DNA from: Prorocentrum cordatum
Lineage: Eukaryota > Sar > Dinophyceae > Prorocentrales > Prorocentraceae
Length of the DNA stretch: 64,000 nt
Direction of reading: 5' to 3'
Assembly (NCBI GenBank): GCA_963575745.1
Contig: CAUYUJ010019880.1
Span: 64,001-128,000 of the forward strand
The number at the start of each line of letters is the position of its first letter. Positions within the stretch are counted from its first letter, which is position 1. Under the pieces are notes generated by a model that made no database searches, had not been told where the DNA came from, and saw only the letters and a list, made by a program, of their open reading frames with translations. Below, piece after piece: positions 29,347-40,417 of the stretch. The translations under genes were made by a program, and so were the position numbers.

Positions 29347-30067
29347 TTTTGGACCCTCCTGTCAGGCGATCGCAAGCATGGATGAAGGGGGCGTGGATTA
29401 GCGACGGGCCCCGTTGCCATGGGAGATCGTGGATTTCCACCGCCGAGCGAGGCGGCACCGGCCGCACTTTGGGGAGGGCCCCTCCCCCGATCGCGCGCCT
29501 AATCCATGGATCGCTAATCCATGTTTGCGCGCCCCCGATTATGGGGCTGTCTTTGGGCCCTCTTGGGCCGCGTTGTGGCCCTCCTGGGGGCTCCTTGGGG
29601 CGGTCCTGGGGGCCTCTTAGGGCCGTCTTGGAGCGTCGGGAGCTCGAAAAGTAGAGGACCTCCAAGTCAGTAAGATAACCTGTTAGAACATGAGCGATTT
29701 CGACAAGGGGGGCCTTCGGCGCCGTCTGGAGGTTTTGTTGGATCGTCCTGGCGCGCCCTCGCGGCTGCGGCTGGATCCGCCTCGGAATTCTGGGCAGAGC
29801 GCACCCCAGGAGAGGTCCGGGGATCGGGCCTTCTCCCCTGAGCGAGGGGCGGGGGGAATCGTCTTGAGACGCCCTCGCGGCCACGGCTGGATCCGCCGTC
29901 AAACTCTGGGCAGAACGAAACGCACCCCAGGAGAGGTCCAGGGATCGGGTTGGGACTCTTGCGCGACGGACGGGTGGAGGGGAGGGCGCTGGGGAGGTAT
30001 CGCAGACATGCTACGTTGGACAAGCATCGCGGCAGAAGCAATCATGTGTCTCGTCGCTTCCGGCCTC
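29347..30067. other. No gene; tandem family J-like units
   Basis: CTAATCCATGGATCGCTAATCC and GGATTAGCGAC near 29396-29520 form inverted words. 29540-29640 has CCTCTTGGGGG-family units. 29735-29845 and 29860-29955 are a 110-bp tandem pair (GGCTGGATCCGCC ... CACCCCAGGAGAGGTCC) related to family J. Confidence 0.5.
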
Positions 30068-30255
30068 CCCAGACCCCGGACGTAATGATTTTTTCATTGC
30101 GTCGACCCCCAGAGGTCCCGACCCTTTCCCCAGGACCGGCTCTGCATCCTGAATCGTTGTTTGACGCTCCCGAGGCCCGGTGAGGGCCCCTGGAGGCCGA
30201 AACTTCAGAAAATCCTTACGTCATGATTTTTTCATTACTCAAGGGGGGTCCGGGG
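30068..30255 (+). mobile_element. Family A element, full length
   Basis: CCCAGACCCCGGACGTAATG at the left and CATTACTCAAGGGGGGTCCGGGG at the right. Both ends have ATGATTTTTTCAT immediately inside. The interior is nearly identical to the copy at 1022. Confidence 0.8.
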
Positions 30256-30406
30256 ACGAGTGGCGCAGAGAAGCACGCCGTGCACCAGAGAGGCCATCCA
30301 TGGCGAACTCATAGGCCTCTGGTGAGGGCACGGGGGCCTCTCGGAGCCACCTTGGAGAGCTCCCGTGCGGCTCTCTTGGAGCCTTTTGTGGGCGCCCCTG
30401 GGGCTC
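30256..30406. other. Spacer between inverted family A copies
   Basis: About 150 bp of GC-rich sequence with CCTCTTGGAGCC words. No feature recognised. Confidence 0.4.
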
Positions 30407-30599
30407 CCCAGACCCCCTCGAGTCGTGAAAAAATCACGACGGGCGGATTTTCCTTATTTTTCGTATTTGGGGGCCCTTGCCGGCCCTCGGGAGCGTCAAA
30501 ATACGACTCAGGATGCAAAGCCGGTCCCGGGGAACGGGTCGGGACCCGGGACCCCTGGGGGTCGACGTCATGAAAAAAACATGACGTCGGGGGTCTGGG
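30407..30599 (-). mobile_element. Family A element, full length
   Basis: CCCAGACCCCCTCGAGTCGTG and GTCGTGAAAAAATCACGACG at the left; ATGAAAAAAACATGACGTCGG and GGGGTCTGGG at the right. It lies in inverted orientation to the copy 150 bp upstream, so the pair could form a large stem. Confidence 0.8.
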
Positions 30600-31097
30600 T
30601 CCTGGGCCCCTCTTGGGGGCCGTGGGGGCCATCGCCGAGGCCATCGCAGACAGAAACGGCCAGCATGGGTTACTGCCCACAACAGACGCGGCGCGACAAG
30701 GCCAGACGAAAGAGAGCCTCCAAGAGGGCGCATGACCAGACGACAGCCCAGAGAGAACCCTCCAGAGGGCACAATCATACAATACCTCCACACACACATT
30801 AAACGACGCGTGTCGTCATGATTTCTGCCCTCAGGGCAGAAATCATGGAGGCCTCGAGATGCCTTCAGGAGGGCGCCTGAGCGGCCCCAAGGCGAGCTCG
30901 GGAGTGGACCGAGAAGGCCCCGCCGGAGGCCTCCGAGAGAGGCCCGAGGATGGCCCGAGATGGGCCCCAAGAGAGCCCCAAAGAGCCGTTCCGAAAAGGC
31001 CCACATGGGACAGAGTGGTTGGCACCAAACTGGTCCAGAAGACCCCTGGAGGCCCCAAGAGGCCTCCCCGACCCGAGTCGGCCCCAGAAGGGCGGCT
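30600..31097. other. No gene; short perfect hairpin
   Basis: 30817-30847 is a perfect palindrome, CATGATTTCTGCCCT, then C, then AGGGCAGAAATCATG. The rest is purine-rich GAGGCCC-type sequence without coding motifs. Confidence 0.5.
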
Positions 31098-31272
31098 CTC
31101 CCTCCTCCCTCCTCCCTCCTCCTCCCTCCTCCTCCCTCCTCCTCCTCCTCCCTTCTCCTCCTCCTCCTCCTCCTCCCTCCTCCTCCCTCCTCCCTCCTCC
31201 TCCCTCCTCCTCCCTCCTCTCTCCTCCTCCCTCCTCCTCCCTCCTCCTCCCTCCTCCTCCCTCCTCCTCCCC
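31098..31272. repeat. (CCTCCT)n pyrimidine tract
   Basis: CCTCCCTCCT microsatellite; Ser/Leu/Pro and Gly/Glu/Arg ORFs are artefacts. Confidence 0.9.
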
Positions 31273-32217
31273 CGAGGAGGCTGGCGCGCCCAGGTGCAAC
31301 GCGAGTGTTGAATGCGGCCGTGCCCGACAGACTCGCCCTGGTGAGCGCTTGTGCACATGTGCAAAAATCGGGGTTGGACAGAACCCCCAACAGTGACACG
31401 TCGATTAGTGAATTGTCCGTTTTCGGTTTTCGAGAGGGCGCCGTGGCCGTTATTTTCCAGGCTTACGCCCGCCAGGTTCGGGCCTCAGGTCGTTTTCACT
31501 AAACCACGTTTCGCTAAAGGGGGGTCTGTCCATCCCCGAAAAATGCGCTCCTCCGCCGAGCGCAACAGGATGGGATGTCTGGAGCCCTCTTCACGTCCGC
31601 GCTGGTGTGGTCAAGACGTCGACGCCCTCCCCACCCAGCATGCGCCGTCGATGTTGCGATGGTGCGTGATGGGTTCCCCACGCTGTTCCCCTCGTCCTCT
31701 CCATCCCAACTGCAGCTGCTGTGGCGCCGGTGAGCCAGCTTTTCACGAGAAGTGGCGACTACTCGTTCCATGGTGATGGAGGCCCACGCAGCAGCCCCCA
31801 AGACACCCCCAGGAGGCTTCGCTAGGCGAGGCCAGGGAGTCTTCAGGCGTGGGGCAGGGAGGGGCTTTACCCCTCCTTGCCCTCACGCGTGGAAGCAGGG
31901 AGGGGGTCGGCAGCAAAATCTTTCACAACCACCTACGCACAGAGGACCTCTGGGGTTGCCAGGGACCGAGCACAACGCTGTTTAGCTCGGTGTTGGCCCT
32001 TGTTTTGTGTTTCGTTTCGCTTTTAGTTGCTGTTCCGTTGTGTTGCTCGTTTTTCAACGTTCGGTTTCATTTAGCTGTTCGAAATTTAAAACGCCAGCGC
32101 GTGCCAAAAACAAATCGTTGTCCTCGGTCGCTGGGGGGTGCTGTTGCCCTGACGCGTCATGTGCTGCTTGCACCACCGCTGCTGCATAGCCTCAGGCACA
32201 AGCACTGCTCATCGAAC
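31273..32217. other. No recognised gene
   Basis: 31510-31800 is open on both strands with mixed composition (HPNCSCCGAGE on plus) but matches nothing I know. 31975-32110 has noticeably lower GC. No element ends recognised. Confidence 0.35.
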
Positions 32218-32410
32218 CACTGCTCCTCCTCCTCCTCCTCCTCCTCCTCCTCCTCCTCCTCCCACGCCTCCTCCTCCTCCTCCTCGACCTCCTCCTCCTC
32301 CCTAGGGTACCCGTACTCCTCCTCCTCCTCCTCTTCCTCCTCCTCCTCCTCCTCCTCCTCCTCCTCCTCCTCCTCCTCCCCCTCCTCCTCTTCCTCCTCC
32401 TTCCTTTCCA
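32218..32410. repeat. (CTC)n pyrimidine tract
   Basis: CTC run with one AGGGTACCCGTA interruption. Confidence 0.9.
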
Positions 32411-33084
32411 CCCATTACCCTCCACTTCTCCTGATCATCCTCTCTCTCCGCATCCGCCCCCTGCCTCCTTCCACGGCGCCCTCGACGACGGCGCCGACCA
32501 CCCCTCGACGCACTCCCCCCGCCCGTGCGCCGAGGGCTCTGGCGGCCCCGCGCCAGCTGCGGACGACGCGGCGCCCGACGCCCCGCACGAGGGATCCGAG
32601 GACTGCCGCGCCCCGTCCCCCCGCAGGGGGCCGCCGCCGCCGCCGATCCGTCGCCGCGGTCGTCGCCGTCGCCCTCGTCTTCGCCGTCGCCGTGGCAGTC
32701 AGTGCGGGTGGCCGTGGCGGCGGTCGCGGGTCGCCGGCTGGAGGGCGCCGTCGCAGCCCTCGCCGTGGCTGTCGCCGTCGCCGTGGTTGTCGTCCTCGGT
32801 GGCGGGCGCCGGCGGCGGGGAGCTCTCGGAGGCCTTCCTGATGCTTCCGGCCGGGTGCTGGTGGCCTGCTTTTGGTGGGCTTCGTTCTTTGCTCGCCTCG
32901 AGGGGAGCGCTGCTCCTCCTGCCTCTCCTTCCTCTCCGCCCACCTCCTCCCCTTCTCCTCGCTGCTGTCTCTGGCCTCCCCTCTGTCTCGCCGCCTGCTC
33001 GCTCCCCCTTCGCGTTCCATAGGTTTATACCAACCCTCCTGTCACGGGTCCTTGTTTTGAGTAGAGCGCTGGGGCTCTTCGTCT
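32411..33084. other. GC-rich, no recognised gene
   Basis: Dense GCC/GTCGCC sequence with open frames on both strands; composition Arg/Ala/Pro. It ends with CATAGGTTTATACCAACC of lower GC. Confidence 0.35.
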
Positions 33085-33140
33085 TCTTCTTCTTCTTCTC
33101 CTCTTCCTCCTCCTCCTCCTCCTCCTCCTCCTCCTCCTCC
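33085..33140. repeat. (TTC)n/(CTC)n tract with acceptor-like end
   Basis: Pyrimidine run continuing into CATGCCCTTCGCAG, a plausible 3' splice site for the ORF that follows. Confidence 0.8.
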
Positions 33141-33570
33141 ATGCCCTTCGCAGGGGCATGGTACCGCATCCTGGTGCCAGCGCCACCAAGCGCGAAGGGC
33201 ATACTGACACTTGGAGTCGACGCGTGGGCGTTTGGGACAGGCAGGCGGCCGTTTCCTTGCCGTGGTGGAGGGTTCAACTCCCTTTCACCATGGGTTCCAT
33301 GCACGGGTGAGGCACACGTTTGCCCTCCTGGGTCAGCAGTATTTGGGTCGGCGCAGCGGGGCCCACAGAACCAGGACCTGTATCGTCTCCACACTTGCGT
33401 GTGTGCGTGTGCTTCGTTCGCCCCAGCACCGGCGGAGGCGGCACACCACCTCGGGGAAGGTGGCCGCAAGTGGATCGCAGTCAAGCTCTTGTCCTATCTC
33501 AGCGCACCTTGTCGTCTTGGTGCACCCTTCGATGATTACTACCGTTGTCGTTTGCACATGCTCCTACATG
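33140..33570 (+). other. Unrecognised exon-like ORF
   Basis: After an acceptor-like CGCAG at about 33153, two plus frames stay open for more than 350 bases. One reads a Cys-rich stretch (TCVCACASF) and then WIAVKLLSYL and FDDYYRC. The other reads VRHTFALLGQQYLGRR. Composition is protein-like, lies between two (CTC)n tracts and is not low-complexity. I cannot choose the frame or name a family. Confidence 0.3.
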
Positions 33571-33572
33571 GT

Positions 33573-33735
33573 CCTCCCACGCCTCCTCCTCCTCCTCCTC
33601 CTCCTCCTCCTCCTCGGCCTCCTCCTCATCTTCCTCCCTGCCCTCCTCCTCCTTCTCCTCCTCCTCTTCCTCCTCCTCCTCCCAATCCTCCTCCTCCTCC
33701 TTCTCCTCCTCCTCCTCCACTTCCTCCTCCTGTCC
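33573..33735. repeat. (CTC)n pyrimidine tract
   Basis: CTC run with CTTCT and CCCAAT interruptions. Confidence 0.9.
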
Positions 33736-34084
33736 TAAGGGCAACTTTCGCCATTTCCGTGGCTCCTGGGGGGCCAAGCGGAGCGCGATCATTCGCGCAT
33801 CGAAATGAGACCCCGCACTCCCAGGGTGTTGCCAACTGCATATTCGAGGTGTTCGTTGGAGTTCCTTTGGACATTCTTGGAGGTTATTGGAAGTTGTTGT
33901 CGCCGGTTTTCAGAGGTTTCCTTATTCTCAGCCACCCTGTGGTGTTGTGTCCTCGTTTTTGCCCCCCCCCCCCCCCCCCCCAAAAAAAAAAATCAACAAC
34001 AAAAAAAACAGCGCCCCGCGTCCCACCTGTGCTTCTGCCCTCTCTCCTCCCCCACATCATTATCTCTCCTCTCCGCATCAGTCA
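33736..34084. other. No gene seen
   Basis: Includes a GGAGTTCCTTTGGACATTC stretch of moderate GC, a C run at about 33963-33980 followed by A runs, and pyrimidine-rich sequence. Confidence 0.4.
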
Positions 34085-34870
34085 ACCAATTCGGCACACC
34101 ACTCACACGTTCCGTGACCCCATAGGGAGCTGCACCGAAGGCCCCAGAGGGAGCGTTTGCATGTGGACGTCACGCCAGCCAGATCCGGCACACACCCCAC
34201 ACGTTCTGAAGCCCCATATGGAGCTCCACCGGAGGCCCCAGACCACAGAGGGAACGTCCGCACGTGGGCGCCACGCCTCTTTCTTCGGCACACCACTCAT
34301 GAGCTTCGTGGCCCCATGAGGAGCTGCACCCAGGGCCCGAGAGGGAGCGTTCGCATGTGGGCGTCGCACCCGTTTCGGCCCATCCCTCACACGTTTCGTG
34401 GCCATGGAGCTCCACCGAATGCCTTAGAGGTAGCAGTCGCATGTGGGCGTCACGCCCATTTCGGCACATCCCTCCTGCAGTTCTTGGCCCCAGAAGGGGG
34501 CTTTTCCGAAGGCCCCATAGGAAGCGTTCGCATGTGGGCGTCACGCCCGTTTCGGCACACCCCTCACACGCTTCGTGACCGCATAGAGAGCTCCACCGAA
34601 GGCCCCAAATGGAGTATTCGCAAGTGGACGTAACGCCCGTTTCGGCACACCATGGAACGTTCTTATGTGGGCGCCACGCCCGTGTCGGCACACCCTTCAC
34701 ACGCTTCGCGGCCGCATGGGGAGTTCCACCGAAGGCCCCCCCGAAGGGAGCGTGTGCACGTGCGCGTCACGCCCGCTTCGGCACACCACACGCGTTTCGT
34801 GGCCCCATAGGGTCTTCCACCGAAGACCCCAGAGGGAACGTTCGCATGTGGGCGTCCGCATGGGAAATAC
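34085..34870. repeat. 90-bp satellite, block I
   Basis: Units repeat every 86-91 bases; TCGCATGTGG, for example, lies at 34351, 34437 and 34528. Each unit holds CATAGGGAGCTCCACCGAAG, GCCCCAGAGGGAGCG, the small palindrome GGGCGTCACGCCC, and CACACCCCTCACACG. Because 90 is a multiple of three, several frames stay open and give spurious 30-residue repeat ORFs. Confidence 0.92.
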
Positions 34871-35242
34871 ACCGAGGCCATATTCACAGCTGCGGTGCCT
34901 ACAGCTGCATATGGCTGGGTCCTTCGCCAGGATAGAATATTTTGGGTGTTTTGCGCAAGTCTTCGGTTCTTTTTGCGTTTTCTCGCCAGTGTCAGAAATC
35001 GACGGTCTCGAGGAGGGGCGGCAGGCGAGGTGGGGGTTGTGGACAGGCAGTGAAGCCAGTCTTCTTAGCTGGCCGTTGTCGGAATGGGGAGGAGATGGTA
35101 GTGGACAGGCCTGGAGGCGAGTCTCTTCAGCAGCTCAGGCGCATCCGAGCCCACATCCGACTGCACTTCGGCCTGCCTGGGAGGTATGACGCTCCCCTGA
35201 AGGCGCTCACCTTGGAGGAGGAGCGGGGTGACGTCAGGAACA
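34871..35242 (+). other. Spacer with a possible short exon
   Basis: 35095-35240 encodes in one plus frame QQLRRIRAHIRLHFGLPG, then LKALTLEEERGDVR, a natural basic/amphipathic stretch ending at a (GTC)n run. I recognise no family. The rest has lower GC and no motif. Confidence 0.25.
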
Positions 35243-35305
<63 letters not shown>

Positions 35306-35689
35306 ATCACCGTCAGCGTCAGCGTCAGCGGCGCCGGCGTTGTCGTCGCCGTCGTCGTTGGCTGGGCGCCGGCGTCGCGGCCTCGGCGTCGTCGAGGCGG
35401 CGGCGGTCTCGGTGCCGTGGGCGGCGGCGTGGGCGATGGGCGAGGGGCGATCGGCGTCGTCCTCGGGCGGCGGGGCGGCGTCGGCGTCGGCGTCGTGATG
35501 GGCGTCCAGCGTCGTCGGCGCTCGGCGGCTGTTGGCAGCCCGCGGCCGCGCCAGCGCCGCCGAGCCCGAGCGCGCCGCGCCGCCAGGGCAGCACCAGCCA
35601 CGCCGACAGCGGCCCGCCGGGGGCGGCTCGGGAGGCGCGGCGCGGCGGCCGCTCCGATCGCCGCCGCCGGCGCTCGACGCCGCCAGCGC
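35243..35689. repeat. (GTC)n and GCC-rich low complexity
   Basis: Pure GTC run at 35243-35300, then CGTCAGCGTCAGCG and GGCGGCGTCGGCG low-complexity sequence. ORFs are Arg/Ala/Val artefacts. Confidence 0.8.
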
Positions 35690-36294
35690 TCCACCGAAGG
35701 CCCCAGAGGAAGAATTCGCACGTGGGCGCCACGCCCGTTTCGGCATACCCCTCACGCGCTTCGTGGCCCAGTACAGTGGAACCCATGCCATGACACACCC
35801 TGCTTGCCTCCAGGGTGCCCTGGGTCTCTTAATTTTCTATGGTTTTGCTATGAAAAGCGTGACGTTCCCACACAACAAAAATCACTGAAACGTCCTGGGG
35901 TATCAGGGTCGGAATTCTTGTGGAGGGTTTCTTGTGGTCGAGCTCCTACTGTAGGGAGCTCCTCTGGGGGCCCCAGAGGGAGCGTTCGCATGTGGGCGTC
36001 ACGCCCGTTCCGGCACACCCCTCAAGCGCTTCGTGAACCCGTCAAAAAAGCTCACCGAAGTCCCCAAACGGAGCGTTCGCGGGTGAACGTCGCGCCCGTT
36101 CCGGCACACCCCTCACTCGTTTAGTGACACCATTGGGAGCTCCTCCGAAGGCCCCTGAGGGAGCGTTTGAATGTGGGCGTCCCTCCCGTTTCGACACACC
36201 CCTCACGCGATTAGTGACTCCATTGGGAGCTCCACCGAAGGCCCCAGAGGGAGCGTTCGCATGTGGGCGTCACGCCCGTTTCGGCACATACATA

Positions 36295-36296
<2 letters not shown>
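35690..36296. repeat. 90-bp satellite, block II, with family M insert
   Basis: Same unit as block I. At 35765-35960 a family M copy (CCATGCCATGACACACC ... AGGGTGCCCTGGGT ... TTTCTTGTGGTCGAGCTCC) interrupts the array, and satellite units resume with GGCCCCAGAGGGAGCGTTCG. Confidence 0.85.
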
Positions 36297-36325
<29 letters not shown>

Positions 36326-36420
36326 GACACACACACACACAACCTCACACGCACACGCACACGCACACGCACACGCACACGCACACGCACACGCACACGC
36401 ACACATCCACACACACACAC
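36297..36420. repeat. (CA)n and (CACACG)n inside satellite
   Basis: CA dinucleotide run that shifts to a pure CACACG hexamer. It starts where a unit's CGGCACA would continue, so it probably grew from the CACACCCCTCACACG part of the satellite unit. Confidence 0.9.
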
Positions 36421-36655
36421 GCGACGCGACGCGTTTCGCGGCCGCTGCAAAGGGAGCTCCACCGAAGGCCCCAGAGGGAACGTTCGTATGCGGGCGTGAA
36501 GCGAATGTTTGCAAAAACCTCACACGTCTCGCGGCCCCATGGGAGCTCCACCGAAGGCCCCAGTGGTGGTAGAGTCCAGAGGTTGTCGCCCAACCTATTT
36601 CGACGATCCCCTCACGTTCTGTGGTGGCCCCATGGGAGCTCCACCGAAGGCGATA
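36421..36655. repeat. 90-bp satellite, block III
   Basis: Two to three diverged units with GGGAGCTCCACCGAAGGCCCC. Confidence 0.8.
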
Positions 36656-36894
36656 CTCACAACGACGGCACTCGCAAGTGCGTATGATTGGGTCCTTCGC
36701 CACATGACTCCCAACCCTCCTATGTGTTGGGTCCTCGCACGGGTTCGGCGATCCGCGGGGAGCGGTCGTGTTTTGTCTTGCTGAGCGCGAGCGCGAAGCC
36801 AGACTTGAGAGGAGTGCTGGCTCAGACGTGCTTAATGAAGTATGAAGCTTCGCTGGACACGGTACACCTTGGTGTAAGCCCCCTAAGGTCCTAC
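36656..36894. other. No gene seen
   Basis: Lower-GC spacer with GGTCCTTCGCCACATGACTC-type words shared with about 34915 and 38340. No ORF of interest. Confidence 0.4.
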
Positions 36895-37268
36895 GGTCCT
36901 CCTCCTCTTCCTCCTCCCCCTTCTCCTCCTCCTCCTCCTCCTCCTCCTGCGGGCACTGGCGCTCCTCCTCCTCCTCCTGCGACGACGGCCTCCTCGATTC
37001 CGCCCTCGTCGTCTTGGACAACTCCGAGAGCCTGGGTGTCTCGGCGCTCCCGCGCCCGCAGCGTCAGGCGAAGTCGAACCGCCTTCAGGGACGCACGCTC
37101 CTCCTCCTCCTCCTCCTCCTCCTCCTCCTCCTCCTCATCCTCCCCCATTATCCTCTTCGACCTCCTCCTTCTCGTTCCTCCCCCTCCTCCTCCTTCTCCT
37201 CCTACTTCTCCTCCTTCTCCTCCTCCTCCTCCTCCTCCTCTCCTCCCTCCTCCCATTGTTGCCGCTCC
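36895..37268. repeat. Two (CTC)n tracts around a short unique segment
   Basis: CTC runs at 36895-36990 and 37098-37255. The 36990-37095 segment is not repetitive but has no recognisable motif. Confidence 0.8.
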
Positions 37269-38300
37269 TGCGGCCTTTGCTGCACTCCTTTCGGTACACC
37301 CATCACGAGGATCGTGGCCTCCAGGGAGTTCCACCTAGGGCCCAGAAGTGCGTCAGCATGGCGCCGCCGCGCCGAATACGGCATACCCCTCGCACGCCAC
37401 GTGCCCCCCATGGAGCTGCACCGAGGGCACCAGTGGCTGCGCCCGCACGGCTTCGCCTCGTTCATTTCGGCACGCCCCTCCCGCTGTTCGCGTCCCTCAG
37501 GAGCTGCGCCGAGGGATCCAGTGGGTGCGTCCGCATAGCGTCGCCCCGCCTATTTCGGCACACCCCCACGTTCTGTGGCACCCAGGGAGCTCCACCGAGG
37601 GCCCCAGAGTGAACGTTCGTATGCGGGCGGCACGCCCGCTTTGGCACACCGCTCACGCGCTTCGTGGTTCCACCGAAGGCCCCAAAGGGAGCGTTCGCGT
37701 GTGGGCGTCACGCCCGCTTCGCCATACCCTTCACGCTCTCCGTGGCCCCATAGGGAGCTCCACCGAGGGCCCCAGTGGCTGCGTCCGCATGGCTTTGCCC
37801 CGCCCAGTGCGGCACGCCCCTCGCATGTTTCGTGGCTCCCCTGAAGCTCCACCGAGGGCCCCAGTGGATGCGTCCACATGGTGTCGCCCGCCTATGTCAG
37901 CACACCTCTCACACAGTTCGCGGCCCGCAGGGAGCTCCACCGAGGGCTTCATCGGTTGCGTCCTCACGCGTCGCCCCGCGCATTTCGGCTACGGAGCCCC
38001 GCTTAAGGCCGCAGTGGCCGCGGCCGCATGCGTCTCCCCCTATCCAGTACACCACCCCGTGGCCCCAATGGCCGCGGCCGCATGTTTCCCCCTCGCCAAC
38101 TACAGCGCTTCGTGGCCCCATAGGGAGCCCCACTGAAGGCTCCAGTGGCAGTAGCCGCTTGCACCGAAGGTTCCTTTGGAGACGTTTGCATGTGGACACT
38201 CGGCCCATGTCGGTGCACCCCTCGCACGTTCCGTGGCCCCATAGGGAGCTCCACCTAGGGTCACGTATTCCGCGCCTCCATGGGGAATTTCACCGAAAGC
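37269..38300. repeat. 90-bp satellite, block IV
   Basis: About eleven units, more diverged than block I, with CCGAGGGCCCCAGTGG, GCGTCCGCATGG and TTTCGGCACACC. A nine-unit 30-residue repeat ORF on plus (about 37256-38136) is a by-product of the period. Confidence 0.88.
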
Positions 38301-38574
38301 GAGAACCACGACGCGGTATTCACAACTGCATATGGTTGGGTCACTCGCTGGGATAATTTGAGCGTTCTGGGGCAAGGTAAGGGCCGCCAGAGGCCGAGCA
38401 TAGCATCACATGTTTTTACTTGATGTGTTCATGGCCCGGGGGAGTGTGGTCCCTTTATGTTTCGCCCCAACCGCACCCTCTGGTTGTAGATCCTCGTTTT
38501 GTTGAGAAAGCGCCCCGCGTCCTTCTCCTCTCCTCATCCACCCCCTTCTGACATCCCTGCCTGTGCTCTCCGCC
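38301..38574. other. No gene seen
   Basis: Unique moderate-GC sequence. AACTGCATATGGTTGGGTC near 38324 also ends block I, so it may mark the edge of the satellite's original context. Confidence 0.4.
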
Positions 38575-39600
38575 CAACAATCTCTGCATAATCCCGGCAC
38601 GCCCCTTACACGTTCCGTGTCCCAAGAGTCAACCCCACCGAAGGCTTCAGTGGGAGGGTCCACACGCGTCTCCTCGTTCAATTTAGGCACACCCCTTACA
38701 CCTTACACGCTCCGTGGCCCCATAGGGAAACCAACCGAAAGCCCAGGTGGGAGGGTCCAGACGCGCTGCCCTGCTCCATGTTGACGCACCCCTCATTCGT
38801 TTCGTGCGCCCATACGGAACTCCACCGAAGGCCCCCAGTGCGAGGAGTGTCCACATACGTCTCCCCGCCGCATTTCAGGACACCCCATCACACGTTCGTA
38901 TCCCACATAATGGGGGCTCCATAGAAGGTCCATGTGGGATGGTCCATATGCGTCTCCACGCACGATTTCGGCACACACCCTACACGCTTCGTGCCCCCAT
39001 AAAGGGGACTTCACCGAAGGCCCATGCGGGAGGGCCCATATGCGTCTAACTCCATTGCTGTTTCGGCACGCCCCTTACCCGCTTCGTGACCCCATAAGAG
39101 TTTCACAGAGGGCCCCAGTGGGAGGGTTCACATGCGTCTCCCCGCCACATCTTTGGGCACCCCTCACACGCCTCGTGACCCCATAGGGAGCTCCAGCGAA
39201 GGCCCCAGTGGGAGGGTCCACTTGCGTCTGCTTCCTCGCCGTTTCGGCGCTCCCTTTACGCGCTGCATGCCCCCATGTGGAGTTCCACCGAAGGCCCCAG
39301 TGGAAGGATCCACGCACGTGCCCCCGTTTGCTTTTATGAACGCCACTCGAACGCTTCGTGGCCTCATGGGATCTCCACCCAAGGCCCCAGCGGGCGGGTC
39401 CACATGCGCTCACGCCGTCTCAGTGCCAGCACACCCTCTACACTTTTCCTGCCACCGTTGGGAGCCCCACCGAAGGCCCCCCACAGCGAGGGTCCGCATG
39501 CGCCTCCCCGCCCCATGTCGGCACTCCTTGTGCGCGTCGTGCTCCCACGGGGAGCTCCACCGAAGGCCCCAGTTGGGAGGGTCCAGCACGGCACCAGGAG
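38575..39600. repeat. 90-bp satellite, block V
   Basis: About eleven units of a sub-variant with GTGGGAGGGTCCACATGCG in place of the AGAGGGAGCGTTCGCATGTG of block I. Units are roughly 85-92 bp. Confidence 0.88.
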
Positions 39601-39917
39601 CGGCCAAGAGCGCCCCAAGAGAGCTTACAGCAGGATAGTTTGGGCCCAAGAGGAGATCAGGGGGGCTCCAGAAGGTCGGCGCTCGTAGCCCGTGAACACC
39701 CTCGGGGGGGTGTCGGAAGCGCGGCGCTGACGCTTCGAGGGCAGCCGGTTGCCTCCTCTCTCGTGGCCCCTTGCGCCGGTTGGGCTGCTAGGAAGAGCAG
39801 CAGCAGGAGGAGCAGAAGATGCCCGGGGTCCACGACCCGTTTTCCCCTTGGATCCGCCTGCTTTGTGCCAAACGTTACGCGGGCTGAGCAGGCCACGACG
39901 TCGTCGGAGGCCCCCGC
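39601..39917. other. No gene seen
   Basis: GC-rich; AGCAGCAGGAGGAGCAG at about 39797. No motif on either strand. Confidence 0.4.
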
Positions 39918-40097
39918 AGACATCCGGCCGCTCCATTTTGTCGATGCGTGGGCCCCGGAGGTCTGGACCACTTCCTCAGGGCCGGTGTTCCGTCCTGGAT
40001 CGCTCTTTGACGGTCCCGAGGCCCAGCGAGGGCCCCCCCAGAGGCCGACGGCGGCCCCCAAGACCCGCCGCCACAATTCTGTTTGGAGCGTCGCATC
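39918..40097 (+). mobile_element. Family A subfamily element (CCGGCCGCTCC end)
   Basis: Begins CATCCGGCCGCTCCATTTTG and ends TTTGGAGCGTCGC, so the ends are inverted over GCTCCA/TGGAGC. The core GACGGTCCCGAGGCCCAGCGAGGGCCCC matches family A, but the outer TIR differs. Confidence 0.65.
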
Positions 40098-40417
40098 TTT
40101 GGGTCGGGGTCCTGGGGCCCGCGGGGTAACGAGGACACACGCCGTGGACCTGTCCTGGGAAGCGCTTGGGACACAGCTCGCCAGGGCGGCAATGCAGTCT
40201 GTTGGCGAGGGCGCCCCCCCTGAATGGCCCGGAGGAGGCGAACAATCTGCGGAGCAGCTTGAGCCTCGCCCCAATCCGACGATGCGGCCTTTTCGATCCG
40301 CGGCCTTGGGGGCCTCTTAGAAGCAGGCTGATCCTAGGAAGCCCTCCCCCGTCTCCCTACATACCCCCCTCTGCGCGTGGCCGAGTGTTCCAGCTTTCCC
40401 AAGCACGCCCCGGACCC
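40098..40417. other. No gene seen
   Basis: GC-rich spacer between two like-oriented elements. GGCCTCTTAGAAGCAGGCTGATCCTAGGAAGCC near 40310 resembles 26490-26515. Confidence 0.4.

Noticed and set aside
30817-30847. Rho-independent terminator
   Set aside because: No T run follows and the context is eukaryotic.
34157-38136. 30-residue tandem-repeat protein
   Set aside because: The 90-bp satellite keeps several frames open at once and has indels and stops between blocks; no start, domain or codon signal favours one frame.
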